64,000 nucleotides of DNA, taken from Actibacterium mucosum KCTC 23349 (GTDB taxonomy: Bacteria > Pseudomonadota > Alphaproteobacteria > Rhodobacterales > Rhodobacteraceae). The position numbers were made by a program, and so were the translations under genes. The stretch covers positions 382,206-446,205 of the forward strand of contig NZ_JFKE01000003.1 in the NCBI RefSeq assembly GCF_000647975.1, in the 5' to 3' direction. Positions within the stretch are counted from its first letter, which is position 1. Each line of letters starts with the position of its first letter. This document shows, one piece after another, positions 15,331-25,068 of this stretch. Under the pieces are notes generated by a model. That model did no database searches and was not told the origin of the DNA. It saw only the letters and a program-made list of their open reading frames with translations.

Positions 15331-16116
15331 ATGCCAGACCCCGCCGGTGCGTCATTTCAGGACGCGGATGTCGTTGACCTCTACCCGCATCGCCCACCCT
15401 ATGCAACGCAAGCGCTGGATCACATCCACAACATGGCCCCGGACAGCGGGCGGCTGCTGGACCTGGGATGTGGCGAGGGCAAGATTGCCCGCCCGATGAC
15501 GCCGCGCTTTGATCAGGTTGTGGCGGTGGACCCCTCGGCCAACATGATCGCGCTGGGCCGAACCTTGCCGCGGGGTGACGCCGCGAACCTGACATGGCTG
15601 CAGGCCTATGCCGAGGATGCGCCCCTGGCGGGCGCGTTCGACGTGGTGACCTTCGCTTCGTCGATCCATTGGATGAACCCCGAACAACTGTTCGATCGGC
15701 TGGCCCCGCATCTGCACCCGCGTCACCTGCTGGCCGTGGTCAGCGGCGACACGCCGCACGATCCGCCGTGGCAGGACGCATGGCAGGGCTTTCTGGACAA
15801 ATGGGTGCCCGCGCTGACCGGGCAGCCCGTGAACTCGGCGCAATGGTGCGGGTCGCGCAGGGCGTATCTGGACCATGTAGAGGTTGTGGACACCCAATCC
15901 TTCCTGTCAGAGCCCGTGCAGCAATCGGTAGACAGCTTCATAAAGTGCCAGCATTCCCGCGATACTTTTGCCCTGTCGAAACTGGGCAGCCGCCGCGCAG
16001 CGTTTCACCGCGAGCTTGCGGCCCTATTGCACCCCCACGCGGATGACGCCGGGCAATTGACTTACCGGGTGAAAACCGACGTGACGCTGGCCACCCTGAC
16101 GGGCGCGGTTGGCTGA
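15331..16116 (+). CDS. class I SAM-dependent methyltransferase
   Basis: 261 residues. Start at ATG 15331 (MPDPAGASFQDADVVDLYPH), with GGAGGATCCC directly upstream; ATG 15265 would add 22 residues but has no ribosome-binding site. The SAM-binding motif I is LLDLGCGEGKIARPM, motif II is VVAVDPSANMIALG, and FDVVTFASSIHWM is motif IV. The overall pattern is that of methyltransferase type 11 proteins (UbiE/BioC-like) that act on small molecules; the substrate is unknown. It is divergent from rpmB and convergent with a small membrane protein gene. Confidence 0.85.
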   Translation: MPDPAGASFQDADVVDLYPHRPPYATQALDHIHNMAPDSGRLLDLGCGEGKIARPMTPRFDQVVAVDPSANMIALGRTLPRGDAANLTWLQAYAEDAPLAGAFDVVTFASSIHWMNPEQLFDRLAPHLHPRHLLAVVSGDTPHDPPWQDAWQGFLDKWVPALTGQPVNSAQWCGSRRAYLDHVEVVDTQSFLSEPVQQSVDSFIKCQHSRDTFALSKLGSRRAAFHRELAALLHPHADDAGQLTYRVKTDVTLATLTGAVG

Positions 16117-16126
16117 AAGGCGGCCC

Positions 16127-16495
16127 TTACAGCAACGCCAATGCTCCCAGAACCACCTGCGGGATGAAAAGCAACCCCTGCGGGGCCTTGGCAAAGCCGA
16201 TATCTGAGCGCGCAGTGACCCACGTGCCAACCGCGACAAAGCCCGCGGCCAGTGCGGTGCCTGCAAGCGTTAACCCCGGCATTGCCCAGATCAACGCGCC
16301 GCCAAAGCACAGCGTCAGCACCAACAGGGTTGCGGTCACAAAATGCCAGCACATCCAGGCGACGACGCGCGCCTCGTCGGTCATGCCGGTGGCTTGCCGC
16401 AAGGGCCGCGCAACCTGGCGCCCGCCGAGGAATGTGTGAACCAAGAACCAAACAGCGCTGAGCGCAGCGGCGGACATCAGGTAAATCTGTTCCAT
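16127..16495 (-). CDS. small four-helix membrane protein
   Basis: 122 residues from ATG 16495 (MEQIYLMSAAALSAVWFLVH); ATGs at codons 1 and 10 of the same frame are alternatives. Four hydrophobic helices with short loops, including WMCWHFVTATLLVLTLCFGG and a C-terminal FIPQVVLGALALL. No family recognised with confidence. Its start is 49 bases from the meaB stop on the same strand, so it could be read from the meaB transcript. Confidence 0.65.
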   Translation of the reverse strand: MEQIYLMSAAALSAVWFLVHTFLGGRQVARPLRQATGMTDEARVVAWMCWHFVTATLLVLTLCFGGALIWAMPGLTLAGTALAAGFVAVGTWVTARSDIGFAKAPQGLLFIPQVVLGALALL

Positions 16496-16544
16496 ACCGC
16501 ACATCTGGTGGGGCGGACGGCGTTCGTCCATGCGACGGATTGGC

Positions 16545-17519
16545 CTAGCCGCCCAGCATGTCCAGCATCCGCCGCGCGGCGGTGGTGGCGGGCAGATCTC
16601 CGGCGGCGACGTCGGCCCCCATCCGGTCCATGGCGGCCAGTTTGTCGGGATCGCTTTGCAGGCGGGCCAAAAGACCCTGACGCACCTCTTCTTCGAACCA
16701 GTGGCGGGCTTGTGCGGCGCGGCGCGCGGCGCCGTGACCTTCGGCCTGGCGCCATTTGTGCAGGTGTTGCATTTCCGCCCAGGCCTCGGCCAGACCGTCG
16801 CCTTCGGCCGCCGAAACGGTCAGCGCCTTGGGGAAGCCGTCGGGATCATTCGGGCGCTTGCGCATTAGGCGCAGGGCGCCGGCATAGTCGGCACAGGTGC
16901 GGATCGCGGTGGATTTCAGCGCGCCATCGGCCTTGTTCACAAGGATCAGGTCGGCCATCTCCATGATGCCGCGCTTGACCCCCTGCAGCTCGTCCCCGCC
17001 CGCGGGTGCCAACAGCAGCACGAAAAGGTCGGCCATGTCGGCCACCATCGTCTCGGACTGTCCGACGCCGACGGTTTCGATGATCACCACGTCGAAGCCC
17101 GCGGCCTCGCATAGGGCGACCGCGTCGCGGGTACGCCGGGCCACGCCACCCAGATTGGTCTGGCTGGGCGAGGGGCGGATAAAGGCGTTGGGGTTGCGGC
17201 TGAGCAGTTCCATCCGGGTTTTGTCGCCAAGGATCGAACCACCGGACCGGGCCGAGGACGGATCGATAGCCAGAACCGCCACGCGCAGGTCCTGATCGGT
17301 CAGAAGACCACCAAATGCCTCGATGAAGGTCGACTTGCCCACGCCCGGCGTGCCCGACAGCCCGATGCGCAGCGCCTGACGGCCTGACTGACCGACCTGC
17401 GCCAACAATGCCTCGGCCTGATCGCGGTGATCGGGGCGGGCGCTTTCCACCAGCGTGATGGCGCGGGCCAGTGCCCGGCGTTCCCCGGCCAGCAGGCGCG
17501 TGGCAAGATCTTGGGTCAT
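16545..17519 (-). CDS. meaB: methylmalonyl-CoA mutase-associated G protein MeaB (ArgK family)
   Basis: 324 residues, normal length. P-loop GLSGTPGVGKSTFIEAFG, switch-region AIDPSSARSGGSILGDKTRM, the G3 element ETVGVGQSE and the G4 motif LVNKADG are all MeaB signatures, and a C-terminal helical dimerisation arm follows. MeaB guards coenzyme-B12-dependent methylmalonyl-CoA mutase, gating cofactor loading and preventing inactivation. The mutase itself is not in the window; methylmalonyl-CoA epimerase is at 43.3 kb. Divergent from hrpB, with 93 bases between starts. Confidence 0.95.
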   Translation of the reverse strand: MTQDLATRLLAGERRALARAITLVESARPDHRDQAEALLAQVGQSGRQALRIGLSGTPGVGKSTFIEAFGGLLTDQDLRVAVLAIDPSSARSGGSILGDKTRMELLSRNPNAFIRPSPSQTNLGGVARRTRDAVALCEAAGFDVVIIETVGVGQSETMVADMADLFVLLLAPAGGDELQGVKRGIMEMADLILVNKADGALKSTAIRTCADYAGALRLMRKRPNDPDGFPKALTVSAAEGDGLAEAWAEMQHLHKWRQAEGHGAARRAAQARHWFEEEVRQGLLARLQSDPDKLAAMDRMGADVAAGDLPATTAARRMLDMLGG

Positions 17520-17612
17520 CTACTTCTCCCTTTGGGGTCCTGTTTGACCAAGCGGCGCGGCGGATGTCCAGACCAACTGGCGCAGACGCGGCAAATCGCC
17601 GATAAGGCGGGC

Positions 17613-20042
17613 ATGAGTTTTGCCCTGCCCATTGATGACGCCCTGCCCGACCTTATTGCCGCCCTGCGGGATGCGGGCCGCGCCGTGCTGCAAGCCCCGC
17701 CGGGCGCCGGTAAAACCACGCGCGTGCCGTTGGCGATGTTGCAGGCAGGGCTTTGCGCGGGTCGCATCGTGATGCTGGAGCCGCGCCGTCTGGCCGCGCG
17801 CGCGGCGGCGGAACGCATGGCCCAGACGCTGGGTGAAAAGGTTGGCGATCGCGTGGGGTACCGCATTCGCGGCGAGGCGCGCGTGGGCCCGGACACGCGG
17901 ATTGAGGTGGTGACCGAGGGCATCCTGACCCGGATGCTGCAATCGGACCCGTCGCTGGAGGGCGTCGGCGCGGTGATCTTTGACGAGTTCCACGAACGCT
18001 CGCTGAACGCCGATCTGGGGCTGGCGCTGACATGGGAGGCGCGCGAGGCGCTGCGCGACGACCTGCTGGTGGTGGTGATGTCGGCGACGCTGGACGCAGG
18101 GCCGGTGGCGGCGATGCTGAACAACGCGCCGGTGATCACGTCCGAGGGGCGGGCCTTTCCGGTTGAAACCCGCTGGCTGGACGCGCCGTTGCGCAAAGAG
18201 GTGCGGCGCGAGGCGGCGATGGCAGATCTGATCGTCAGCGCCCTGCGCGAGACCAAGGGCGGCGTTCTGGCCTTTCTGCCCGGCGAGGGCGAGATCCGCC
18301 GCGTGGCCGCCGCGCTGGACGGCCGCCTGCCCGGCAATGTCGCGCTGATGCCGCTTTACGGCGCCCTGCCCTTCGCCAAGCAGCAGGCGGCGATCCGGCC
18401 GCTGAAGGGGGACGTGCGCAAGCTGGTGCTGGCCACGTCGATCGCGGAAACCTCGCTGACCATTCAGGACGTGCGGGTGGTGGTGGATGGCGGGCAGTCG
18501 CGGCGGGCGCGGTTTGATCCGGGCTCGGGCATGTCACGGCTGGTGACCGAAAAGGTCAGCCGGGCCGAGGCGGAACAACGGCGCGGGCGCGCGGGACGTG
18601 TGGCCGAAGGCTGGTGCTATCGGTTGTGGACGCGGGGCGAGGAAGGGGCGCTGGCCGCCTTCCCCCCGGCCGAGATCGAGGCCGCCGACCTGTCCGATCT
18701 GGCGCTGGAACTGGCGATCTGGGGGGCCGAGCCGGGCGAACTGGCGTTTCTGACCCCGCCACCCGAGGGCGCATTGGCCGAGGCGCGGGCGCTGTTGGCG
18801 CAGCTGGGCGCGTTGGCGGGCGGGCGCATCACCGATCATGGCCGGGCTTTGGGCGCGCTGCCGCTGCACCCGCGGCTGGGGCATATGCTGCTGCGCGCCG
18901 GGGCAGATGCCGCGCCATTGGCGGCGCTGCTGGGCGAGCGTGACCCGCTGCGCGATGGCGGCAGCGACCTGACCCGCCGCCTGCGCGCCATTGACGGGCG
19001 CGGTGCCGGCGACGCGAAGACCCTGGCGCGCATCCGGGACGAGGCCAAGCGGCTGCGCCGGCTGGCCCCGCGCGGTGATTTCCCCAAACGCAGCGCCGCC
19101 GCCATGGCCGCGCTGGCCTATCCCGACCGGGTGGCGCTGCGCCGCAAGGGCGACGCGGCGCGTTACGTGATGTCGGGCGGCAAAGGCGCGGTGATGGCCG
19201 ATCATGACACGCTGGCCGGGCAACGGATGATCGTGGCCGCCACGCTGGACGGCAACCCGCGCGAAGCCAGGATCCGGCTGGCCGCCGCGCTGAGCGAGGC
19301 CGAGCTCAGGGGCGAATTTGCCGATCAGATCACGTGGGACAACGCCTGCCACTGGTCGAAACGAGACCGGCGCGTGCTGGCGCGGCGGCAGGAACGGTTC
19401 GGCGCGCTGGTGCTGGCCGATGAGGCGTGGAAGGGCGCCCCGTCTGAGGCCATCGCCGGCGCCATGGCCGATGGCGTGCGGACGCTGGGCCTCAGTTGGA
19501 GCGATGCCGCGCGCCGCTTTGCGGCGCGCGCCCGCCTGATGCAGGACGGCGACGACACCTTCCCCGACCTGTCGGATGCCGCGTTGATGGCAACGCTGGA
19601 CGACTGGCTGGTGCCGCATCTGGGGGGCGTGCGCAGCGCCGAGGGCTGGAAGAACTTCGACATGCTGCCCGCCCTGCGCGCAATGCTGAATTGGGACCAG
19701 ATGGCGCGGCTGGACCGCGAGGTGCCCGCGCATTGGCAAACCCCGCTGGGTCGCAAACTGCCCATCGATTATGGCGACGGGCAGCCCGCCGTGCAGGCGA
19801 AACTGCAAGAGTTTCTGGGGGTGACCCGGCACCCGACCGTTGGCCCCGCGCAGGTGCCACTGAAGGTGACGATGCTGTCCCCGGCGCAGCGGCCCATTCA
19901 GATCACCACCGATATTCCGGGGTTCTGGGCGGGATCATACGCCGATCTGCGCAAGGACATGCGGGCGCAATACCCCAAACATGTCTGGCCCGAAGACCCC
20001 GCGAACGAGAAACCAACGACGCGGGCCAAGCCGCGCCGCTGA
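17613..20042 (+). CDS. hrpB: ATP-dependent RNA helicase HrpB
   Basis: 809 residues from ATG 17613 (MSFALPIDDALPDLIAALRD); the upstream part of the frame overlaps meaB antisense and is left out. Walker A APPGAGKTTRVPLAM, Walker B variant IFDEFHERSLNADLGL (DEFH, as is usual for HrpB), SAT in VVMSATLDAG, and motif VI EQRRGRAGRV place it in the DEAH/RHA helicase group. The C-terminal HrpB-specific domain extends to a basic KPTTRAKPRR tail. The biological RNA substrate is not known; E. coli hrpB mutants show little phenotype. Convergent with argF, 7 bases between stops. Confidence 0.95.
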   Translation: MSFALPIDDALPDLIAALRDAGRAVLQAPPGAGKTTRVPLAMLQAGLCAGRIVMLEPRRLAARAAAERMAQTLGEKVGDRVGYRIRGEARVGPDTRIEVVTEGILTRMLQSDPSLEGVGAVIFDEFHERSLNADLGLALTWEAREALRDDLLVVVMSATLDAGPVAAMLNNAPVITSEGRAFPVETRWLDAPLRKEVRREAAMADLIVSALRETKGGVLAFLPGEGEIRRVAAALDGRLPGNVALMPLYGALPFAKQQAAIRPLKGDVRKLVLATSIAETSLTIQDVRVVVDGGQSRRARFDPGSGMSRLVTEKVSRAEAEQRRGRAGRVAEGWCYRLWTRGEEGALAAFPPAEIEAADLSDLALELAIWGAEPGELAFLTPPPEGALAEARALLAQLGALAGGRITDHGRALGALPLHPRLGHMLLRAGADAAPLAALLGERDPLRDGGSDLTRRLRAIDGRGAGDAKTLARIRDEAKRLRRLAPRGDFPKRSAAAMAALAYPDRVALRRKGDAARYVMSGGKGAVMADHDTLAGQRMIVAATLDGNPREARIRLAAALSEAELRGEFADQITWDNACHWSKRDRRVLARRQERFGALVLADEAWKGAPSEAIAGAMADGVRTLGLSWSDAARRFAARARLMQDGDDTFPDLSDAALMATLDDWLVPHLGGVRSAEGWKNFDMLPALRAMLNWDQMARLDREVPAHWQTPLGRKLPIDYGDGQPAVQAKLQEFLGVTRHPTVGPAQVPLKVTMLSPAQRPIQITTDIPGFWAGSYADLRKDMRAQYPKHVWPEDPANEKPTTRAKPRR

Positions 20043-20049
20043 ACTGTGC

Positions 20050-20976
20050 TCAGACGTCCAGACAATAGCGCAGGATGGCCTTTTGCGCGTGCAGGCGGTT
20101 CTCGGCCTCGTCAAAGATCACCGATTGCGGGCCGTCCATCACGGATGAGGTCACTTCCTCCTCGCGATGGGCTGGCAGGCAATGCATGAACAGCGCCTGA
20201 TCACCCGCCGCTGCCATCAGGTCATCGTTCACCTGATAAGGGCGCAACTGGTTGTGGCGGCGTTCGCGGGTCGAGGCCGGGTCATGCATGCTGACCCAGG
20301 TATCGGCCACCACCAGATCGGCGCCTTCGACCGCTTTGAACGCGTCGCGTTCGATCTGTACGTTAGCCCCGGCCTCGCGCGCGGCCTGCACAAACGCACC
20401 CTCGGGGTCCAGCGGTTCGGGGCCGGTGAAGGTCAGGTCAAAGCCGAACGGCCCGGCGGCGTTCAGGAACGAGGCACAGACATTGTTGCCATCGCCGCAC
20501 CATACCACTTTCTTGCCTTCGATCGCGCCGCGATGCTCTTCAAACGTCTGGATGTCGGCCATGATCTGGCAGGGATGGGTGCGGTTGGTCAGCCCGTTGA
20601 TCACCGGCACGGTGGCGTGTTCGGCCAGCTCCAGCAGCGTCGATTCCTCGAACGTGCGGATCATGATCAGGTCGACATAGCGGCTGAGCACGCGGGCCGT
20701 GTCGGCGATGGTTTCGCCATGGCCCAGCTGCATGTCATTGCCCGACAGAACCAGCGTCTGCCCGCCCATCTGGCGCACGCCCACGTCAAAGGACACGCGC
20801 GTCCGGGTCGAAGGTTTTTCGAACACCAGCGCCACCATGCGCCCGGCCAGCGGCTGATCGGCATCGGGGGTGCCCTTGGGCAACCCGGCGCGCGCGGCTT
20901 TCATCGCGTGGGCCTGCGCCATCATGGCTTTCAGGTCGGCGGTGGGGGTTTTGTGAATATCCAGGAAATGCGGCAT
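20050..20976 (-). CDS. argF: ornithine carbamoyltransferase
   Basis: 308 residues. The carbamoyl-phosphate-binding motif [11 protein letters not shown] is present, as are HPCQIMAD and the ornithine-binding [11 protein letters not shown] near the C-terminus. The enzyme makes citrulline from ornithine and carbamoyl phosphate in the cytosol, step six of arginine synthesis; the carbamoyl phosphate comes from the CarAB complex, whose large subunit is encoded at 54.8 kb. argF follows argD on the same strand after 5 bases, so the two form an operon. Confidence 0.97.
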   Translation of the reverse strand: MPHFLDIHKTPTADLKAMMAQAHAMKAARAGLPKGTPDADQPLAGRMVALVFEKPSTRTRVSFDVGVRQMGGQTLVLSGNDMQLGHGETIADTARVLSRYVDLIMIRTFEESTLLELAEHATVPVINGLTNRTHPCQIMADIQTFEEHRGAIEGKKVVWCGDGNNVCASFLNAAGPFGFDLTFTGPEPLDPEGAFVQAAREAGANVQIERDAFKAVEGADLVVADTWVSMHDPASTRERRHNQLRPYQVNDDLMAAAGDQALFMHCLPAHREEEVTSSVMDGPQSVIFDEAENRLHAQKAILRYCLDV

Positions 20977-20981
20977 GGTTT

Positions 20982-22181
20982 TTATCCTTCGGCCTTGGCA
21001 TCAAGGGCGGTCTGCACGGCCTCGGCGGCCTTGGTCAGACGGGCCAATGCCTCGTTTATCTCATCATCGCTCAGGTTCAGCGCGGGCAGCAGGCGCACCA
21101 CGTTGTCGGCCGCCGGCACGGCCAGAACGCCCGCGTCATAGCCCGCGGCCACAACATCCACATTGGGTGCCTTGCACACGATGCCCAGCATCAGGCCGGC
21201 CCCGCGCACATGGTCGAACACGTCGGGAAAGCTGGCCACCAGCCCCTCAAGCCCCTGCCGGAACTGACCGCCTTTGCGCGACACATCGGCCAGGAATTCG
21301 GGATTGGCGACAATCTCCATCACCTTGGTGCCCACCGCACAGCCCAGAGGGTTGCCGCCATAGGTCGATCCATGGGTGCCCGCAACCATGCCGCTGGCCG
21401 CGTCCTCGGTCGCCAGAACCGCGCCCAGGGGGAAGCCGCCGCCAATGCCTTTGGCCACCATCATGATATCGGGGGTGATGCCTGCCCATTCATGGGCAAA
21501 AAGCTTGCCCGTCCGGCCCACGCCGCATTGCACCTCGTCCAGGATCAGCAGAACACCGGCCGCGTCGCACAAGGCGCGCAGAGCCTTCATATCGGCGTCC
21601 GGCAGGGGCAGAATGCCGCCCTCGCCCTGGATCGGCTCGACAATCACGGCACCGACGCCGGGGTCCTTCAGCGCGTCCTTGGTGGCCGCCATATCGCCGT
21701 AATCCAGATGCACGAAACCGGGCAAGAGCGGCCCAAACCCGGCGGTCATCTTTTCCGAACCGGCGGCGGCAATCCCAGCCGACGAGCGGCCATGAAACGC
21801 CCCGTGATAGGCGATAATCGTGGTCTTTTCTGGCTGGCCCTTATCGTGCCAATACTTGCGCGCCATCTTCACCGCCAGCTCGCAGGCCTCGGTGCCGGAA
21901 TTGGTGAAAAACACGGTATCGGCAAAGCTTGCCCCCACCAGCGCATCGGCCAATGCCTGCTGCTGTGGGATCTGGTAGAGGTTCGACACATGCCACAGCT
22001 TGCCCGCCTGATCGGTCAGGGCCGCGACAAGGTCCGGATGCGCATGGCCCAGCGAATTCACCGCAATGCCCGAGCCGAGGTCCAGAAAACGTCGCCCGTC
22101 GGATGCCTCAAGCCAAACACCCTTGCCCGAGACAAACTCAAGCGGGGCACGGTTATAGGTGGGCAGGATCGAGGGGATCAT
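20982..22181 (-). CDS. argD: acetylornithine aminotransferase
   Basis: 399 residues from ATG 22181 ([20 protein letters not shown]); the longer frame reaches into an unconserved spacer. PLP-dependent class III aminotransferase: [17 protein letters not shown] for the phosphate site, [14 protein letters not shown] with the ring-stacking Asp, and the Schiff-base Lys in [13 protein letters not shown]. It converts N-acetylglutamate semialdehyde to N-acetylornithine and in many bacteria also acts in lysine synthesis as succinyl-DAP aminotransferase. First gene of an argD-argF operon. Confidence 0.96.
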   Translation of the reverse strand: MIPSILPTYNRAPLEFVSGKGVWLEASDGRRFLDLGSGIAVNSLGHAHPDLVAALTDQAGKLWHVSNLYQIPQQQALADALVGASFADTVFFTNSGTEACELAVKMARKYWHDKGQPEKTTIIAYHGAFHGRSSAGIAAAGSEKMTAGFGPLLPGFVHLDYGDMAATKDALKDPGVGAVIVEPIQGEGGILPLPDADMKALRALCDAAGVLLILDEVQCGVGRTGKLFAHEWAGITPDIMMVAKGIGGGFPLGAVLATEDAASGMVAGTHGSTYGGNPLGCAVGTKVMEIVANPEFLADVSRKGGQFRQGLEGLVASFPDVFDHVRGAGLMLGIVCKAPNVDVVAAGYDAGVLAVPAADNVVRLLPALNLSDDEINEALARLTKAAEAVQTALDAKAEG

Positions 22182-22488
22182 GATCGTGGTCCTTTGAAAT
22201 AGAAGCCAATGGGTGCCCCAGCGGGACGTGGCTGTCAACAATGTCGGGGATGTGCCACAGGCACGGGGTGGGGGATGTGCCAAAGGCACAGGAAGATCAA
22301 ACGCGAGCGCTTAGGCGCGTCGACGTCGCGAAGGGGCGATATGCAGCGTATTGATCATGATCGCAGCCGTAGCGACAAGAAAACGCCCTGTCCACCCCCT
22401 CCCCCGTAAGAAAGGTATGAAACCGGCGCAACCAGGCGCCAATCAGCATGTCTTGCGCCGCAAGGCGCGCATTTTAACAGCGGCCCGG
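22182..22488. other. argD upstream region with two direct-repeat hairpins
   Basis: 307 bases without a gene. It contains the direct repeat below, a palindromic GCGCCGCAAGGCGC at about 22451, and a T-rich/purine-rich tract at 22395-22410. The argD promoter must lie here, but no clear -35/-10 pair is recognisable. Confidence 0.5.
22246..22289. repeat. tandem 19-base direct repeat, 25-base period
   Basis: GGGGATGTGCCACAGGCAC (22246-22264) and GGGGATGTGCCAAAGGCAC (22271-22289) differ by one base. Each holds a small dyad GTGCC-NNN-GGCAC. The spacing of 25 bases places the two copies on nearly the same helix face, as paired operator sites often are. They lie 65-108 bases upstream of the argD start. 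Confidence 0.5.
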
Positions 22489-23292
22489 CTACGCTTTCAG
22501 GCGATATCCTGATCGAAGCCACTGCCAGACCAGCCCCAGAATCACCCCATTGGCGACAAGACACACCACCAGCCCCAGAACCGGGCTGCTGTCCGATTGC
22601 CCGATCACCGCGAACCGCGCGCCGTCGATCAGATAGAAAAACGGGTTGGCGTGTGACGCGATCTGCAAGAACCGCGGCAACACGTCCAGCGAATAAAACG
22701 TGCCGGAAAGGAAGCTCAGCGGTGTAACTATGAAATTGGTGATCGCGGCCATCTGGTCAAACTTCTGCGCGTAAATCGCCGCCACCAGCCCCAACGCGCC
22801 CAGCATCGCGCCGCCCAGCACTACAAAGACGATCAGCCATAAAGGATGCGCAACCGATCCGCCCAGAAGCACAAGCATAAAGATCAGAACCGCCACGGCC
22901 ACCAGCGCACCGCGCGCAATGGCCCCGGCCAGGTACCCAAACAGCATCTCGCCCGCTGACAATGGCGGCATCAGCGTGTCCACGATATTGCCTTGTACCT
23001 TGGCCACCATCAGCGACGAAGATGTGTTGGCAAAAGCGTTCTGGATCACGGTCATCATCAGGATGCCCGGCGCCAGGAACTGGATGAAGGGCACACCCAT
23101 CACCTCGCCGCGCCGCGGGCCCACGGCCAGTGCAAAGACCGCCAGCAACAAGGCGGACGAAACCAGCGGCCCGGCAACGGTCTGTGTCCAGACGCTCATG
23201 AAACGTCGGATTTCGCGGCGGGTCAGCGTGGCCAGCCCCAACCAATTCACCCGGCCAAATCGGCGGGTTCCCATCGTATCTGTTGCGGACAT
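22489..23292 (-). CDS. ABC-2 type transporter permease without adjacent ATPase
   Basis: 267 residues from ATG 23292 (MSATDTMGTRRFGRVNWLGL); the longer frame is poorly supported. Six hydrophobic segments, with the conserved ABC-2 stretches FIQFLAPGILMMTVIQNAFA and FLSGTFYSLDVLPRFLQIAS. It resembles the permease at 25065-25826 and could have arisen by duplication. No ATPase gene lies next to it on this strand; the nearest one, 24139-25068, is on the other side of gcrA and reads the other way. Probable half-transporter of the DrrB/NodJ type; substrate unknown. Confidence 0.85.
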   Translation of the reverse strand: MSATDTMGTRRFGRVNWLGLATLTRREIRRFMSVWTQTVAGPLVSSALLLAVFALAVGPRRGEVMGVPFIQFLAPGILMMTVIQNAFANTSSSLMVAKVQGNIVDTLMPPLSAGEMLFGYLAGAIARGALVAVAVLIFMLVLLGGSVAHPLWLIVFVVLGGAMLGALGLVAAIYAQKFDQMAAITNFIVTPLSFLSGTFYSLDVLPRFLQIASHANPFFYLIDGARFAVIGQSDSSPVLGLVVCLVANGVILGLVWQWLRSGYRLKA

Positions 23293-23422
23293 GCGGCGGC
23301 CTCTTGAGATGTGGTGTTCTGTTGGGGTTGTATCCCGGGTTGCAGTGCAATTAGAATAGGCCAGATCAGAATTTTGCGCGTGCATTCACGCACAGCGCCC
23401 GCCAGTCAGCCAAGGAAACCGA

Positions 23423-24007
23423 ATGTCCTGGACCGAAGAGCGTGTTGAGACGCTGAAGAAACTATGGGGTGAAGGCCAGTCGGCCAGCCAGATCGCAAAA
23501 GAACTGGGTGGTGTGACCCGCAATGCCGTGATCGGCAAGGTGCACCGGTTGGGTCTGTCAAACCGCACAAGCGGCGGCGCGGCCCCGGCTGCAAAACCCG
23601 CAAAACCCGCCAAGGCCGAGGCCGCACCGCGTGCCGCCAAGCCTGCCGCGAAGCCCGCCCCCAAGGAAGAGCCGGCCACCGAAGCACCCGCCGCCTCGGC
23701 ACCCGCGCCGGCCCCCACGCCTGCCCGCAAGGCGATCATCCCCGCTGGCCAGCCGCTGCCACCACAGCCTTCGGCCAACGAGATCAGCCCCGAAGCGCTG
23801 GCTTCGGTCCGCGAGGTGGAAAAGAAGGCGCGCAAACTGACGCTGATGGAATTGACCGAGCGCACCTGCAAATGGCCGATCGGCGACCCGTCGACCGACG
23901 ATTTCTGGTTCTGCGGCCTGCCGGTGCAGCAGGGTAAACCCTATTGCGAGGCACATGTGGGCGTGGCGTTCCAGCCAATGAGCTCGCGGCGCGACCGCAA
24001 GCGTTAA
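23423..24007 (+). CDS. gcrA: GcrA cell-cycle regulator
   Basis: 194 residues. The N-terminal helix-turn-helix MSWTEERVETLKKLWGEGQS with NAVIGKVHRLGLS is the GcrA DNA-binding module that recognises CcrM-methylated GANTC promoter sites with sigma-70; the C-terminal CKWPIGDPSTDDFWFCGLPV with EAHVGVAFQP is the sigma-contact region. Between them, about residues 50-125, lies a low-complexity Ala/Pro/Lys linker (KPAKPAKAEAAPRAAKPAAK), long and disordered. Divergent from the ABC-2 permease gene. Confidence 0.97.
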   Translation: MSWTEERVETLKKLWGEGQSASQIAKELGGVTRNAVIGKVHRLGLSNRTSGGAAPAAKPAKPAKAEAAPRAAKPAAKPAPKEEPATEAPAASAPAPAPTPARKAIIPAGQPLPPQPSANEISPEALASVREVEKKARKLTLMELTERTCKWPIGDPSTDDFWFCGLPVQQGKPYCEAHVGVAFQPMSSRRDRKR

Positions 24008-24138
24008 CCAGCGCACATTTTGTGTCAGTTTGATGTCAGCATGCGCGTCGGCGCACAATGGAACCTGCGCAAGCGGGTCTTGGCGGCCGCACCAGCCATG
24101 GGCTAAAGCCTAAACCATACGGTTCAGCAGGGGCGGCC

Positions 24139-25068
24139 ATGACATCGATTATTTCCATTAACGGGCTGGGCAAGTCCTATGCAGGCGGCATGCGCGCGCT
24201 TGACGACGTGTCGCTTGAGATCGAGAAGGGCGAGATTCTGGCCCTTCTTGGGCCAAACGGCGCGGGCAAGACCACGTTGATATCGGCCATTTGCGGGCTG
24301 ATCACTCCGACCGAAGGAACCATCAGCGTCGGTGGCCATGACACCATCCGCAGCTTCCGAGCCGCGCGCAACCTGATCGGGCTGGTGCCGCAAGAGATTA
24401 CGATCGAGCCGTTCGAGACCGTTTTGAACACCGTTCGCCTGTCGCGCGGCCTGTTCGGCAAGCCCCGCAACGAGGCGTATCTGGAACAGGTCCTGAAAGA
24501 CCTGTCGCTGTGGGACAAGAAAGACACGCCTTGCATGGCGCTGTCGGGCGGCATGAAGCGACGGGTGTTGATCGCCAAGGCGCTGAGCCACGAACCGCAG
24601 GTCCTGTTTCTGGACGAACCCACCGCGGGTGTCGATGTCTCGCTGCGCCGGGATATGTGGGAAATGGTGGGCCGTCTGCGTGAAAGCGGCGTGACGATCA
24701 TTCTGACCACCCACTATATCGAAGAGGCCGAAGAGATGGCCGACCGGATCGGGGTGATCAACAAGGGCAAGCTGCTGCTGGTTGAAGACAAAGACAAGCT
24801 GATGACACAGCTGGGCCGCAAGCAACTGATCCTGTCGCTGCAATCTCCGGTGAAGGACATTCCCGAAGCGCTGAGCGAATACAAGCTGCAGCGCGGCAAA
24901 ACCGATGATGTGCTGCAATATGACTATGACGCGCGGTCTGAACGCACGGGCATTACCCGGCTGGTCGCCGATATGGCCGCCGCTGGTCTTTCGGTACGCG
25001 ATGTGGAAAGCCGGCAGAGCTCGCTTGAAGATGTATTCCTGACGCTGGTCGAGGAGGGGCAACCATGA
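24139..25068 (+). CDS. ABC transporter ATP-binding protein
   Basis: 309 residues from ATG 24139 ([20 protein letters not shown]). Walker [15 protein letters not shown], signature [16 protein letters not shown], Walker [13 protein letters not shown] and the switch His in [12 protein letters not shown] are intact. The signature reads SGGM rather than SGGQ, which is common among ABC-2 drug/polysaccharide exporters. A C-terminal extension of about 80 residues follows the nucleotide-binding domain. The stop overlaps the permease start by 4 bases (ATGA), so the two are translationally coupled and should form one exporter. Confidence 0.95.
   Translation: MTSIISINGLGKSYAGGMRALDDVSLEIEKGEILALLGPNGAGKTTLISAICGLITPTEGTISVGGHDTIRSFRAARNLIGLVPQEITIEPFETVLNTVRLSRGLFGKPRNEAYLEQVLKDLSLWDKKDTPCMALSGGMKRRVLIAKALSHEPQVLFLDEPTAGVDVSLRRDMWEMVGRLRESGVTIILTTHYIEEAEEMADRIGVINKGKLLLVEDKDKLMTQLGRKQLILSLQSPVKDIPEALSEYKLQRGKTDDVLQYDYDARSERTGITRLVADMAAAGLSVRDVESRQSSLEDVFLTLVEEGQP

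Noticed and set aside
18534-19832. 432-residue frame opposite hrpB
   Set aside because: Antisense of a conserved helicase; the sequence is low-complexity Arg/Gln/Pro and has no start signal.
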